Shown one piece after another: positions 8,505 to 17,240 of a stretch of DNA of 64,000 nt. The stretch is taken from contig JAFEBU010000003.1 in the NCBI GenBank assembly GCA_018242505.1, positions 54,752 to 118,751 on the forward strand, read 5' to 3'. The notes under the pieces are model-generated. The model saw nothing but the letters and a program-made list of their open reading frames with translations, had not been told where the DNA came from and did not search any database. Source of the stretch: Pseudomonadota bacterium (lineage in GTDB: Bacteria > Pseudomonadota > Alphaproteobacteria > Reyranellales > Reyranellaceae). A program made the position numbers and the translations under genes. Within the stretch, counting starts at the first letter, position 1, and every line of letters starts with the position of its first letter.

Positions 8505-9539
8505 TCAGCCGTCATGGTTCCATCGTGCCCCGGCAATACCGCCAGGGTCGCTGCGGTCACGTCGCGGCACTGACTTGCCGAGACGACGCCTGACCAGATC
8601 GCGCATCCGATAGGCGAATTCGACACTCCGAGGGTGTGCGAGGCGACCGATCAGCAGGATGGCGAACATCAGGCTGATCGCTTTGGCCGAATAGGCCGCG
8701 ACGATCATCTTCACAGCACGCAACGGAGCCGTTCCGCGCAGCTGAGGCGCAACGTATTTCGCCTGGAACGCGAGGAACGCCCGTTGGGAGATCACCGGCT
8801 TCCACTCTTCGGCGATCGCCAGCGACCGATCCGGGCGCGCCTCGCTGCTGCGCCCCTCCGCAGCCCGATCGTCCACGATACAGAGAGCCTCCGGTACCAT
8901 CAGGAACTTGACCCCATGCTGCTGCAGCCGAATGTACCAATCCCAATCCTCGTGCAACCGCATGTCAGTCCGATACGGCACTTCCATTGCCGCCCTGGCC
9001 GAGAGCAGCACCGCCGGCTGGGCTATATATCCGCCATCGGCGAACAGATAGTCGGCGATATCCTCGGACTCCGCGATCTCGCGTCGCGGGCGCACGATCG
9101 TCTCGTATCGGCGCCGGATCTCGGTTTGCGTATAGACAAGGATCGATTCGGCTCCGCCCTGGCGTTCTGCGGCCTCGACTTGCCGCGCCAGCTTCGTGGG
9201 CAGCCAATGATCGTCGCTGTCCAGAAGCGCGATGTATTTCCCCGTCGCCCGACGAATGCCGCTGTTGCGCGCGCCCGCCGGTCCCTGGTTGACCGGCAGC
9301 CGCACCACGTGAACCGGCATCGGAAAATCACGACCAGCCAGCGCATCCGCCGTGCCATCGGTCGAGGCGTCGTCGACCACAATCGCTTCGATCGCGGGAT
9401 AGGTCTGCTGCGCCACGCTTTCCAGAGCGTGCAGAACCAGATCCTTGCGATTGAACGTTGGGATGATGACGCTGACGAGCGGACTCACATATCCTCCATC
9501 GCCGACAGATTCGATAGAGGGCACGGCAAGGGTCGCCAT
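8505..9539 (-). CDS. Family 2 glycosyltransferase
   Basis: A 344-residue GT2 enzyme. SVIIPTFNRKDLVLHALES begins the GT-A fold at about residue 23, VVDDASTDGT follows, and LLDSDDHW is the metal-binding DxD-type motif. LHEDWDWYIRL is the ED catalytic-base region. A hydrophobic stretch late in the protein (about 280-298) suggests membrane association. It should add one sugar to the lipid-linked repeat unit. It is the first gene of the minus arm, divergent from the initiating transferase gene across a 467-bp gap that must hold the promoters. Confidence 0.86.
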   Translation of the reverse strand: MATLAVPSIESVGDGGYVSPLVSVIIPTFNRKDLVLHALESVAQQTYPAIEAIVVDDASTDGTADALAGRDFPMPVHVVRLPVNQGPAGARNSGIRRATGKYIALLDSDDHWLPTKLARQVEAAERQGGAESILVYTQTEIRRRYETIVRPRREIAESEDIADYLFADGGYIAQPAVLLSARAAMEVPYRTDMRLHEDWDWYIRLQQHGVKFLMVPEALCIVDDRAAEGRSSEARPDRSLAIAEEWKPVISQRAFLAFQAKYVAPQLRGTAPLRAVKMIVAAYSAKAISLMFAILLIGRLAHPRSVEFAYRMRDLVRRRLGKSVPRRDRSDPGGIAGARWNHDG

Positions 9540-10006
9540 CGGCCTGTGGCTATCGCAAGGGATTCTCTTCGACTGCTCTATAGCAACGACGCTCGTCCCG
9601 CGTGTGATTAATGGATGTCAAGCCTTTGGCGCCGCCGATCGCTCAATTGGCGTCACCGACCACTCAAGAGGAACGACGGCACGGTTACGTATCCGTGGCG
9701 ACGCGAAAAGAAGTCCACAGGACGTCGTCGCCGGCGCGCTTCGACCGTCAAACTTGCGAGGTGTCTCTAAGGTTGTTCGTCAAGTGTGTGCGTGTAGGTA
9801 AACAAGCAGAAAATCAAAGCCCTAAGCCGCGATACTACTGTGCATTGTGTAGACGCTTCGACGTTGTGTTTGCTTGCCTCAACTTTGTCCCAGCATTCGA
9901 TGCGATAGCTAATGCATACTGCACAAACTGGGTAGGCAGATTTCTCGACATCCTGTCGGGAGAGGCGGTGCGGGGGTAGCACCGTGCTGATTTGGGTGAG
10001 TTTTTT
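9540..10006. other. Divergent intergenic region of the polysaccharide locus
   Basis: 467 bp between the minus-strand GT2 gene and the plus-strand initiating transferase gene. Codons in all frames look unlike genes, and the right half (about 9770-9930) is visibly less GC-rich than the flanks. It must contain promoters for both arms, and it is long enough for operator sites or an untranslated leader. I see no convincing paired -35/-10 elements, strong hairpin or known riboswitch. Confidence 0.5.
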
Positions 10007-11470
10007 ATGGACGGTTCTACTTCGACGGGCGATGCCACGCGGCCGACCGGCGCCTCGGACGTCAGTGCCATCGATCTTCGCACCAGTGGCATCTCGCTGG
10101 AGGATCGCCGTTCGATCCGGGAAGGGCTTGCCGGGGTCGTCGCAGCAGGGCAGCTCGCCTGCCTGGCGGTCGTCATTCTCACCGATCTCCTGCCAGGTGA
10201 GAAGATCGGAACGCTATCGACCGGCGTCTTCGCCAACAGCATCATGCTGCTCTGCGGTTTCGCGTTCGAAGCAACCCTTTGGGCCAGGAAACGAAAGTTC
10301 TCCGGCCTCAGGGACATTTTCCTCGAGATGGGCCGACGCAGCCTGCACATCGCCGCGCTTGTCTTCGTCGCTGCGACCCTGTCGACCTACATCAGCAACG
10401 CCTCGTGGGAAGAGTTGAACCTCCCGCGGGTCTTCCTCTTCCTGCTCGCCATTGGCTGGACCGGGATCATCCTCCATGCCGCTGCAGACGCGGCAATCGA
10501 CCGCGATACCGCCCGCTGCGTCGTCGTGTTCGGAGATGGCCAGCCGGCCTTCCTGCTCGCCCAGCAGATTCGGCGCGAAATGCCGAAGGCACGCGTGTGC
10601 TTGTATCCGATGGTTCAACTGGGCTCCTCCCCGGGCAGCGGCACAAGGCCGATCAGCACGCCGATCTATGCCGATCCCAGGCTGGTCGAGCTCGCTCCCG
10701 AAGTGGCCGTGATCAGCTCCATCACCAGCGACGAAGCCATGGATCGCCTCGCCACCCGATTGGCGGCGCTCTCCCTGGATGTTCTGGTCCATGCTCCCCA
10801 CAGTGGCCGCTGGGGGCTTGGGCAGATGGTGACTTTTGCAGGCATGCCGTTTGTCCGCGTATTTCCCAAGCCGTTGCGTCCCTACCAGGCGGCAATCAAA
10901 CGCGCGTTCGACATCGTCGCCAGCACCATCCTCATCGTGCTCCTGCTGCCCCTGCTCTGCTGCGTGGCCATCGCCATCAAGCTCGATAGCCGGGGGCCGA
11001 TCCTGTTTTGGCAGCCGCGCGTCGGTCGCGGCGGATCCCATTTCACCGTCTGCAAGTTCAGGACCATGCGTGCGGACGCGACCGACGTACTCGCCGACAA
11101 GCCGACGGTCTCCAACGATCCGCGGTTGACGCGAATCGGCGGCTTCCTGCGCAAATCGAGCATCGACGAGCTGCCGCAGCTGTTCAATGTCCTGTGCGGC
11201 ACCATGTCGATGGTCGGTCCCAGGCCGCACGCCATGAACGGCAACGACTTCAGCGCCGTGGTTGCCAACTACCATGCGCGGCATCGCGTCAAGCCGGGAA
11301 TCACCGGCCTGGCGCAGGTTCTGGGATGGCGCGGTCCGACCGACACGCGGGCGAAGATCGAACAACGCGTGGCGCACGACCTTCGCTATATATCGGATTG
11401 GTCGTTCGGTCAGGATCTGCTGATCATCAGCCGCACGATCTTCGCTTTCTATGGGAAGAACGCCTTTTGA
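10007..11470 (+). CDS. Polyprenyl-phosphate sugar phosphotransferase initiating exopolysaccharide synthesis (WcaJ/ExoY-like)
   Basis: A 487-residue protein. Four or five N-terminal hydrophobic helices (about 45-160) and a Rossmann-like CoA-binding-type segment are followed by the Bac_transf catalytic domain from about residue 297. That domain shows KRAFDIVAS with one membrane hairpin, VGRGGSHFTVCKFRTM, IDELPQL and SMVGPRPH. These enzymes transfer a sugar 1-phosphate from a UDP-sugar to undecaprenyl phosphate, the first step of capsule or EPS assembly. ATG 10007 has GGGTGAG six bases upstream. The stop overlaps the TTG of the kinase gene (TTGA), pointing to coupling. Confidence 0.9.
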   Translation: MDGSTSTGDATRPTGASDVSAIDLRTSGISLEDRRSIREGLAGVVAAGQLACLAVVILTDLLPGEKIGTLSTGVFANSIMLLCGFAFEATLWARKRKFSGLRDIFLEMGRRSLHIAALVFVAATLSTYISNASWEELNLPRVFLFLLAIGWTGIILHAAADAAIDRDTARCVVVFGDGQPAFLLAQQIRREMPKARVCLYPMVQLGSSPGSGTRPISTPIYADPRLVELAPEVAVISSITSDEAMDRLATRLAALSLDVLVHAPHSGRWGLGQMVTFAGMPFVRVFPKPLRPYQAAIKRAFDIVASTILIVLLLPLLCCVAIAIKLDSRGPILFWQPRVGRGGSHFTVCKFRTMRADATDVLADKPTVSNDPRLTRIGGFLRKSSIDELPQLFNVLCGTMSMVGPRPHAMNGNDFSAVVANYHARHRVKPGITGLAQVLGWRGPTDTRAKIEQRVAHDLRYISDWSFGQDLLIISRTIFAFYGKNAF

Positions 11471-13767
11471 CGCTCTCAACGATTCCAGCCATGCCCCAAC
11501 CTCCTGCTCTTCCCGTGCAGCCCTACCCCATCGACGATGTGGTGTTACGCGCACCGGATCGGCCGAAGGGGCTGCACGACCTCTGGCGCATCGTCCGGCG
11601 CCGCTTTTGGCGCTGCTTGACCGTCTTTGGAGTCGTCTGCCTGATCGGCGTGGCTATCGTGTCGGCAATGCCACGCCAATACACTGCGCATACGATCATG
11701 GCGGTGGCGCCGACCCAACCGGACCTTGCCAAAACCGACCAGGTCGCCCCGCCGGCGCCCAACGAGGTGGTGCGCGAGCCTGACATAGCCGGCGAGCTTC
11801 AGCTCATGACGGCCAAGGCGGCGCTGCTGCAGATCGTGCGCGAGCTTCATCTCGACCGCGATCCCGCCTTCCGCGGCATCGTCCACAACTGGCGCACCGA
11901 GGTTGTCGCGGCACTGCGGGATCGATGGAACGCCTTGATCGACGGTGATTGGGGCGCCCTCTTCTCCGCGTCCACCAGGCCGACCGACGTTTCGGCCGGC
12001 TCGTCCAGCAAGCTCGATCCCGAGGAGACTGTTGCCGAATACATCGGCAAGCAGCTCAAGGTCGGAGCGATCGGCAAGTCGACGACCGTGGATATCGTCT
12101 TCACCTCGACCGACCCGGTCATGGCTGCCAAGATCACGACGGCCGTGGCCGAAAAGTACATACGGAGCCGGCAAGCAGCACGCCTCGACCAGGCCAAGCA
12201 GGCGATCAACTACCTCAAGGCGCGCTCAGAAGAGCTCCTCGCCGAGGTGACGGCCGCCGAAACAGCCGCCGAGAATTTCCGCAGCACCAACGTACTCCGG
12301 GACGGGCGCGACATCAGCCAGCTCAAGGCCGAGATGGACGCGACGAACAAGCAGCTCGCCGAGGCCAGGATCTCGGAGGCCATTGCCCAGACGAAGCTCG
12401 AGGCCGTGGAGGCGCGGATCAAGAAGTTCGGCATCGTCGGCGCCCTGGAGTCGGGCACCTCGCGGCTGGACGACGATCTGCGCGGACTGGAAGCCCGGGC
12501 GCATGCCAGGCTCGCGGCAAACATGGCCGACCAGGGCCCTGCCCATCCCGAAAGCCGGCGCGCGCAGAAGGAATACGGTGCGGCCCAAAGCGAGGTCAAC
12601 TACGAGGCCCAGGCCCGGTTGAGCCGGCTGCGTTCCGACGTCACGGTCGCCGGTCAGCAGGTCCAGCTTCTCGAGGCTTCGCTTCAGACCTTCAGGTCCG
12701 ACTACGATCGGCTGAGTGCGGCACTCGTGAAGCTGAAGGATCTCGACCGGCGCGCCACCGTCTCGCGCACGGTGTACGAGGCCTATCTCGAACGCCTGAA
12801 GCGGACCCAGCAAGTGGGCTTCAACGAGGCTGCAAGCTGGATCATCTCGGCAGCGACACCACCACTGCATCCCTCGTCGCCAAACACCCTCCTGATCCTC
12901 GGCGCGACGGTGTTCCTGGCAGCAGGCGCCGCCCTCTCCTTCGCTTTGGTTGCCGAACACAAGGACGGCCGCACGATCCTGAGCTCCCAGCACATCACGG
13001 ACCGGGGGCTGAAAGCACTTGGCATTGTTCCCGATCTGCGGCACCCGGCCGACGCGCTCGACAAGGTCCTGATCGCCGGCGCCAAGCACAACAATTCCGC
13101 TTTTTCCGAGTCGATCGGGTCGATCTTCACGTCGGTCATGGAACTGGCCCGACATGAAGAGTCGTCATTGGTGCTGCTCGTCACATCGTCCCTGCCGTTC
13201 GAGGGCAAATCCACGACAATCACCGCCCTTGCGGCCAAGATCGCCAGCGCCGGCAAGCGGGTCCTTCTGGTCGATGCGGACCTGCGCGCGCCGCGTCTGC
13301 ACCATGCCTTCGGCATCACCACCGAGCGCGGCCTCACGGAGTGCCTCGATCCGGCGCGGGATCCCAGCGAATCGATCCATGTCGACCTGAAAAGCGGGAT
13401 CTCGGTCGTGACGGCCGGTCCGAGGCATCCGGCACCACAGAACGTGCTGCGCTCACAACGGCTGGCCGAGGTCATCGAGACCTGGCGGGCTTCATACGAC
13501 TTCATCCTGGTCGATTCGCCGCCGGTCCTGCCGATCTCCGACGCGCGTATCCTGGTGCCGTTGACCGACTACTGCATCTTCATCACACGGTGGCGCAAGA
13601 CACGGTGGACGGCTGCCTTCCATGCCCTGGCGCTGCTGCGCGAGGCGGGGGCGCGCCTGGCAGGCATCGTCGTCACCAAGGTCGACGTGAAGCAGCTCGC
13701 CACCTACGAGTTCGCCGATTCCGAAGCCTACGGCCAAACCTACGGCCAGTATCTGTCGGCCCGCTAG
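11467..13767 (+). CDS. Polysaccharide co-polymerase / bacterial tyrosine autokinase (Wzc/ExoP-like)
   Basis: About 766 residues. An N-terminal Wzz-type chain-length domain lies between two membrane helices (about 56-74 and 483-502) with long coiled coil between. The C-terminal BY-kinase has Walker A LPFEGKST, Walker A' VLLVDADLRAP and Walker B FILVDSPPVLP. It ends in a tyrosine cluster (four Tyr in the last 22 residues), the usual autophosphorylation tail. It controls polymer length and export. I chose TTG 11467 because it overlaps the upstream stop and has GGAAG about 8 bases before it; ATG 11491 is the alternative and lacks a binding site. The frame continues upstream but there is antisense-like junk. 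No Wza-type outer-membrane exporter is in the window. Confidence 0.88.
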   Translation: MTLSTIPAMPQPPALPVQPYPIDDVVLRAPDRPKGLHDLWRIVRRRFWRCLTVFGVVCLIGVAIVSAMPRQYTAHTIMAVAPTQPDLAKTDQVAPPAPNEVVREPDIAGELQLMTAKAALLQIVRELHLDRDPAFRGIVHNWRTEVVAALRDRWNALIDGDWGALFSASTRPTDVSAGSSSKLDPEETVAEYIGKQLKVGAIGKSTTVDIVFTSTDPVMAAKITTAVAEKYIRSRQAARLDQAKQAINYLKARSEELLAEVTAAETAAENFRSTNVLRDGRDISQLKAEMDATNKQLAEARISEAIAQTKLEAVEARIKKFGIVGALESGTSRLDDDLRGLEARAHARLAANMADQGPAHPESRRAQKEYGAAQSEVNYEAQARLSRLRSDVTVAGQQVQLLEASLQTFRSDYDRLSAALVKLKDLDRRATVSRTVYEAYLERLKRTQQVGFNEAASWIISAATPPLHPSSPNTLLILGATVFLAAGAALSFALVAEHKDGRTILSSQHITDRGLKALGIVPDLRHPADALDKVLIAGAKHNNSAFSESIGSIFTSVMELARHEESSLVLLVTSSLPFEGKSTTITALAAKIASAGKRVLLVDADLRAPRLHHAFGITTERGLTECLDPARDPSESIHVDLKSGISVVTAGPRHPAPQNVLRSQRLAEVIETWRASYDFILVDSPPVLPISDARILVPLTDYCIFITRWRKTRWTAAFHALALLREAGARLAGIVVTKVDVKQLATYEFADSEAYGQTYGQYLSAR

Positions 13768-13862
13768 CTCCCCGGAGGACACCCCGAAGGCCGAGGCTGA
13801 GATGGCGCGGCCTTGTTGCGCATTAGTCCTCCCCGCCACAATCTGATAGTCTCGTACATCAA

Positions 13863-14528
13863 ATGTTCCAGCAGTTCATTCGACGGCTGTCAGGAGCCAT
13901 TTCGCCGGCTGCGGCCGAGCACTACTGCGAGGAGTGCCTGTCGAACCTGCCGGTGATCGCGCGGTCTCGGTTCAAGGAGAACGAACCGTTCCTCATCATC
14001 CTCAAGGATGCCCGGTTCACCGAGAATCTCCTGACCTTCCTGAGGAGGGCCTGCGAGAAATGCTTTTCGCCCAATAGGCGACCGGCGCAATTGGTGAACC
14101 TGCGGCGCGAGATCATTGCCCGGGCGAACGACCTGTTTATCGCCGAGGTTTACCTGGCGATGACGTCGGCTGAACGCACGCTCGTCAGCGAGCGTCTTTT
14201 CACCCAGCGCACGAAAGCGGAAAACGATGCCCATTTCCTCGCCAGCCAGGCCTTCAACTACGCCGCCACGTTGGTCCTGAGAGACCTTGGCCGGGAGTAT
14301 TTCCAGGACATGCGGCCGGGCGATTGGTACGAGGCCTATCTCGCCGCCGGGCGCACCCTCGCGCAGACAAGCCTCGGCACGCTCGTCAACCGTTCGAGCG
14401 CGGGCAGCGGTACCGCCGCGGCCCTGCTGCCCACGCTCGAGGCGCGGACGAAAGAGATACGCGGCATCGCTCTGTCGGGAAGGAATTTGTCGTCCCAGGC
14501 GCGACTGGCCTTCGCCGGCGGATCCTGA
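13863..14528 (+). CDS. Hypothetical protein, 221 residues
   Basis: I do not recognise this family. The protein is soluble, without signal peptide or membrane helix, and has an early cysteine pair CEECL (about residues 22-26) and a later CEKC near 64. The two CxxC-like pairs could bind a metal, but no known zinc-ribbon spacing is evident. The middle is mixed acidic and basic and probably helical. It starts with ATG 95 bp after the tyrosine kinase gene in the same direction, so it may be read through from the EPS arm. It ends 25 bp from the convergent DUF2971 gene. Codon use resembles the neighbouring genes, supporting a real gene. Confidence 0.6.
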   Translation: MFQQFIRRLSGAISPAAAEHYCEECLSNLPVIARSRFKENEPFLIILKDARFTENLLTFLRRACEKCFSPNRRPAQLVNLRREIIARANDLFIAEVYLAMTSAERTLVSERLFTQRTKAENDAHFLASQAFNYAATLVLRDLGREYFQDMRPGDWYEAYLAAGRTLAQTSLGTLVNRSSAGSGTAAALLPTLEARTKEIRGIALSGRNLSSQARLAFAGGS

Positions 14529-14553
14529 TCACGGCCGGAGGTCCTTCGCCCGG

Positions 14554-15402
14554 TCAGGTCAGCGGAACGATCTTGAGTTCGTACTTGCCGGGCACCTTGA
14601 CCGCCTGCTTGAGGGCGATGGGCGTCGACGACTGCTTCACAAGCGCCTTGATCGCCTCCCGCTCGCTCTTCTCCATCATGCACCCGACGATGATCGATTT
14701 CAGGCTCTGACCTGGAAAGCGGACCCAATGGTCGTCGGCAATCAAGGTCTGGTGATTGAGCTTCTTGGATCGCTCCTGGGCGATCAGCCGATATTCGGCC
14801 TCATGGTGCCAGTGGTCGGGCTTGGTGAGGATCGGCAGCAGCGCTTCCTCCTCCTGTTTGATCTTGAGCGGCATGGCCGGATAGTCGCTCCGGTAAGTCA
14901 CCTGGGCCGCTTCGGCGAAGAACACCGTACTGGTCTCGAACTCCAGGCAGATCCCGGTATGCCTGTTCGTGTACTGCGCCCACAGCAAGGGATGGTCCGC
15001 ATAGGCGGAGAAGCAGAAGATGCGAAAGGAATCGTTCATCCAGTCGGCCATCGCATTCGCTTCAGTCACCATGCGGCGCAGGATCTCGCCATTCTCGCGC
15101 AGCAGGCGCCTGAATCGCTCGCGCGCCACCGGCGTCAGCTCGGACAGGCCATGCTCATAGAGCTGTTCGAGCCACTGCGCCGTCTCTTCCCGCCACGACG
15201 CATCGTCGATGGAGCCGATGTCGAAGGCGGGGCGACAATCCCACGCGTCATCGAAGCCGCAAGGTCGCGAAAAGTAGAGCCGACTAAACGCGATAACCGG
15301 ATAGATGCGCGCCATGTCGAAGGCGGCAAAGTGGTAGAGTTGGTCCACGCCGGCTTCGCGGGCCGTTATGTATCGCCGTTGCATCAGGCTCGCATCATGC
15401 AT
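14554..15402 (-). CDS. DUF2971 domain-containing protein
   Basis: A 282-residue protein with the features of DUF2971: an N-terminal LYHFAAF segment, the central FRIFCFSAYADHPLLWAQYT motif followed by HTGICLEF, and the later EYRLIAQ and IIVGCMM strand. The family is widespread and often found with accessory or defence genes; its biochemical role is not established. No signal peptide or membrane segment is seen. It is a single minus-strand gene convergent with the unknown gene on its left, with about 270 bp of non-coding DNA on its right. No Shine-Dalgarno is obvious before ATG 15402. Confidence 0.78.
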   Translation of the reverse strand: MHDASLMQRRYITAREAGVDQLYHFAAFDMARIYPVIAFSRLYFSRPCGFDDAWDCRPAFDIGSIDDASWREETAQWLEQLYEHGLSELTPVARERFRRLLRENGEILRRMVTEANAMADWMNDSFRIFCFSAYADHPLLWAQYTNRHTGICLEFETSTVFFAEAAQVTYRSDYPAMPLKIKQEEEALLPILTKPDHWHHEAEYRLIAQERSKKLNHQTLIADDHWVRFPGQSLKSIIVGCMMEKSEREAIKALVKQSSTPIALKQAVKVPGKYELKIVPLT

Positions 15403-15650
15403 GAGAGAGTGCCGTCACCGGAACTCCTGTCTGGTCCTTTCATAAACGCTGGCCTGCAACACATATGTGAGAACGTAGCCGGCCACAATTTTGACGCAGG
15501 AAACTTGGGCCCTCATGCCAAGGACGGCCAAAGGTCACTGGCCCCCGCTCCACAGGGCAGGTCATGTTGCGCCCGCTGCCGGTCCGCCCTCCACCACGTG
15601 GGCCGCGGCACGCGCCGGCGGCGACCCCCGAGTGCTGCCGGCGCAACCCG

Positions 15651-15684
15651 GCCCGCCCTTTGAGCTTCGGCTCAAATGGCGGGC
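15651..15684. terminator. Strong GC hairpin with TTCG loop at the methyltransferase stop codon
   Basis: GCCCGCC (15651-15657) pairs with GGCGGGC (15678-15684), and TTTGAGC (15659-15665) pairs with GCTCAAA (15670-15676). They are separated by one mismatch and capped by a C(TTCG)G tetraloop. The stem includes the methyltransferase stop codon (15672-15674). There is no T-run on either strand, so it is more likely a 3'-end stabiliser or weak terminator than a classical rho-independent terminator. Confidence 0.5.
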
Positions 15685-16265
15685 TTTCGCGCCACCATCC
15701 TTCGAATGAGTTTGCCCGAGGACAAACTCCCACGCTCCTCATCGAGCAGGATTTCGACTGAGCCAAGCGCATCGCGCACAAGCGCAGGATCGAATGCCGC
15801 ATAGAGCCGGCCGTGCTCGTCCCGCCGGTCGCCGCCTGCGGTGACGCGCCAACTCAGATAGAGCGTGCCTCCTGGCGCCAGGATCGCCTCCAGCCGCCTG
15901 ACCGCCGGCGCCACCTCGCCAGACTCCAGGTGCATGATGACGGTCTCGCACAGAACGTTGGCGAAGCTCTCCTCCGCAAGCCCCTCCAAGCGGGGCAGCG
16001 AGGCCTGAAGAAAACGAAGCCGAGGATGGCGCCGCCGCGCCTCCGCCAGAAGGCCCTGGGAGGCATCGAAGCCACAGGCAGAGTAGCCATGGGCGTCCAG
16101 CCAGGCTGTGTCGCGCCCCGCGCCGCAGCCGATATCCGCCGTCGGACCGGGCCTGAAGAACCAGCGCACCATCTCGTGCAGATCGGCCGGCATCGGCTGG
16201 GCATCCCACTCGTCGGCGAACGCCGCTGCATCGCGGTCGTAGGCATCGAGCGTCACTCCATCCAT
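15672..16265 (-). CDS. Class I SAM-dependent methyltransferase
   Basis: A 197-residue protein with the SAM-binding motif I ADIGCGAGRDTAWL (about residues 43-56), the acidic motif CGFDASQGLL (end of strand 2), a post-II segment and the LAPGGTLYLSWR strand typical of motif III. The substrate is unknown; small enzymes of this layout methylate metabolites, lipids or proteins. ATG 16265 is the only good start. Its stop lies inside a strong hairpin. A perfect palindrome lies 121-145 bp upstream of its start. Confidence 0.82.
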   Translation of the reverse strand: MDGVTLDAYDRDAAAFADEWDAQPMPADLHEMVRWFFRPGPTADIGCGAGRDTAWLDAHGYSACGFDASQGLLAEARRRHPRLRFLQASLPRLEGLAEESFANVLCETVIMHLESGEVAPAVRRLEAILAPGGTLYLSWRVTAGGDRRDEHGRLYAAFDPALVRDALGSVEILLDEERGSLSSGKLIRRMVARKPAI

Positions 16266-16385
16266 GTGTCTCGTCTCCCGCCGCCCGTCGAGGCTGATGG
16301 GGCTCGTTGCCCCATGCGCAGCCTCCGGCCACAGAGGGAAGCCTGCCCCGGCGACGGCCGCGGTTCCAATATATCGACGCCGGCC

Positions 16386-16410
16386 TTCTCATATCCTGCC
16401 GATATGAGAA
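16386..16410. repeat. Perfect 10-bp inverted repeat (possible operator)
   Basis: TTCTCATATC (16386-16395), five bases CTGCC, then GATATGAGAA (16401-16410). The arms are flanked by CCGG at 16380-16383 and 16412-16415. It lies in the 167-bp gap between the SDR stop (16433) and the methyltransferase start (16265), both on the minus strand. No T-run follows on either strand, so a dimeric repressor site upstream of the methyltransferase is more likely than a terminator. A conventional bulged hairpin at the end of the ABC-SDR operon cannot be excluded. Confidence 0.5.
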
Positions 16411-16432
16411 ACCGGTAATATCGCTGTCCGGG

Positions 16433-17197
16433 CTAGGCTTTGCCACGCTGGAGGTTGGCGACGTAGCCGCGATTCCAGGTCGGGTTGATCATCACCTCGT
16501 TGATGACGATGTGCGGCGGCAGGCAGGCGATGTAGCGGATAAGGTCGCCCACGTCCTCGGACTGCGCCATGCGGCCACGCTCTTCTTTGGTCACGGGCAC
16601 CGGACGCTTGTCCAGGATCGGCGTCGCCACCTCGCCCGGGCAGACGACACAGGAGCGGATGCCGTTGACGCATTCCTCCATGTTGAGGGTATGGCTCATC
16701 GCCACGACGCCATGCTTGGCTGCGGAATAGGCCGGGCCACTCAGCAGGCTGGGCTGCCTGCCGGCCATCGACGATGTGTGGATCAGGACGCCATCCTTGT
16801 GCCGGCGCATCAGGGGCAGCACCGCGGTCGTGCAATAGAAGGCGCTCGTCAGATTGCCGTCGATCACCTGCTCGGCGTCGGCGGGCGAAAGCTGCTTCCA
16901 GCTCCTTTGCAGGATATTGAGGCCGGCATTATTCACCAGGATATCGCATCGGCCGAACTTCTTGTCGATGTCCGCAACAATGCGCGCCACCGCCGGCGCC
17001 TTCATCAGGTCGCCGGGTTTGACGACCGCCTTGCCGCCTTGCCTCTTGATTGCCGCCGCCGTCTCCTCCAAGGGCTCTCGGCGCCGTCCGGTCAACACGA
17101 CCGCCGCCCCTTCCTTGGCGAGCGCCATGGCCGCCGCCTGGCCAATACCCGACCCTGCGCCGGTCACCCAGGCGACCTTACCGGTCAACACCTCCAT
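16433..17197 (-). CDS. Short-chain dehydrogenase/reductase
   Basis: A 254-residue classical SDR: TGAGSGIG (NAD(P)-binding, residues 12-19), NNAG near 88, catalytic Ser in HTSSMAG and the YSAAK catalytic Tyr/Lys pair. It should oxidise or reduce an alcohol/carbonyl, probably of a sugar or polyol. The gene follows the ABC ATPase gene by about 43 bp and ends the five-gene importer operon, so it probably acts on the imported compound; that is inference. The C-terminus (NEVMINPTWNRGY) is also seen in several SDRs. Cofactor preference is not decided; TGRRR after strand 2 would favour NADP(H). Confidence 0.88.
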   Translation of the reverse strand: MEVLTGKVAWVTGAGSGIGQAAAMALAKEGAAVVLTGRRREPLEETAAAIKRQGGKAVVKPGDLMKAPAVARIVADIDKKFGRCDILVNNAGLNILQRSWKQLSPADAEQVIDGNLTSAFYCTTAVLPLMRRHKDGVLIHTSSMAGRQPSLLSGPAYSAAKHGVVAMSHTLNMEECVNGIRSCVVCPGEVATPILDKRPVPVTKEERGRMAQSEDVGDLIRYIACLPPHIVINEVMINPTWNRGYVANLQRGKA

Positions 17198-17240
17198 CGA
17201 ACTCTCCTCGTGCTCCGAACCGACTGCTCTCTCCAGCCGA

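Noticed and set aside
11008..11466. Upstream extension of the tyrosine kinase frame by 150 codons
   Set aside because: It is an out-of-frame reading of the initiating transferase; the kinase starts at TTG 11467 or ATG 11491.
10214..11554. 446-codon minus-strand frame opposite the initiating sugar transferase
   Set aside because: Low-complexity antisense of a gene with well-conserved motifs.
14287..15663. 458-codon plus-strand frame over the DUF2971 gene
   Set aside because: Antisense to DUF2971, which has the family motifs on the minus strand.
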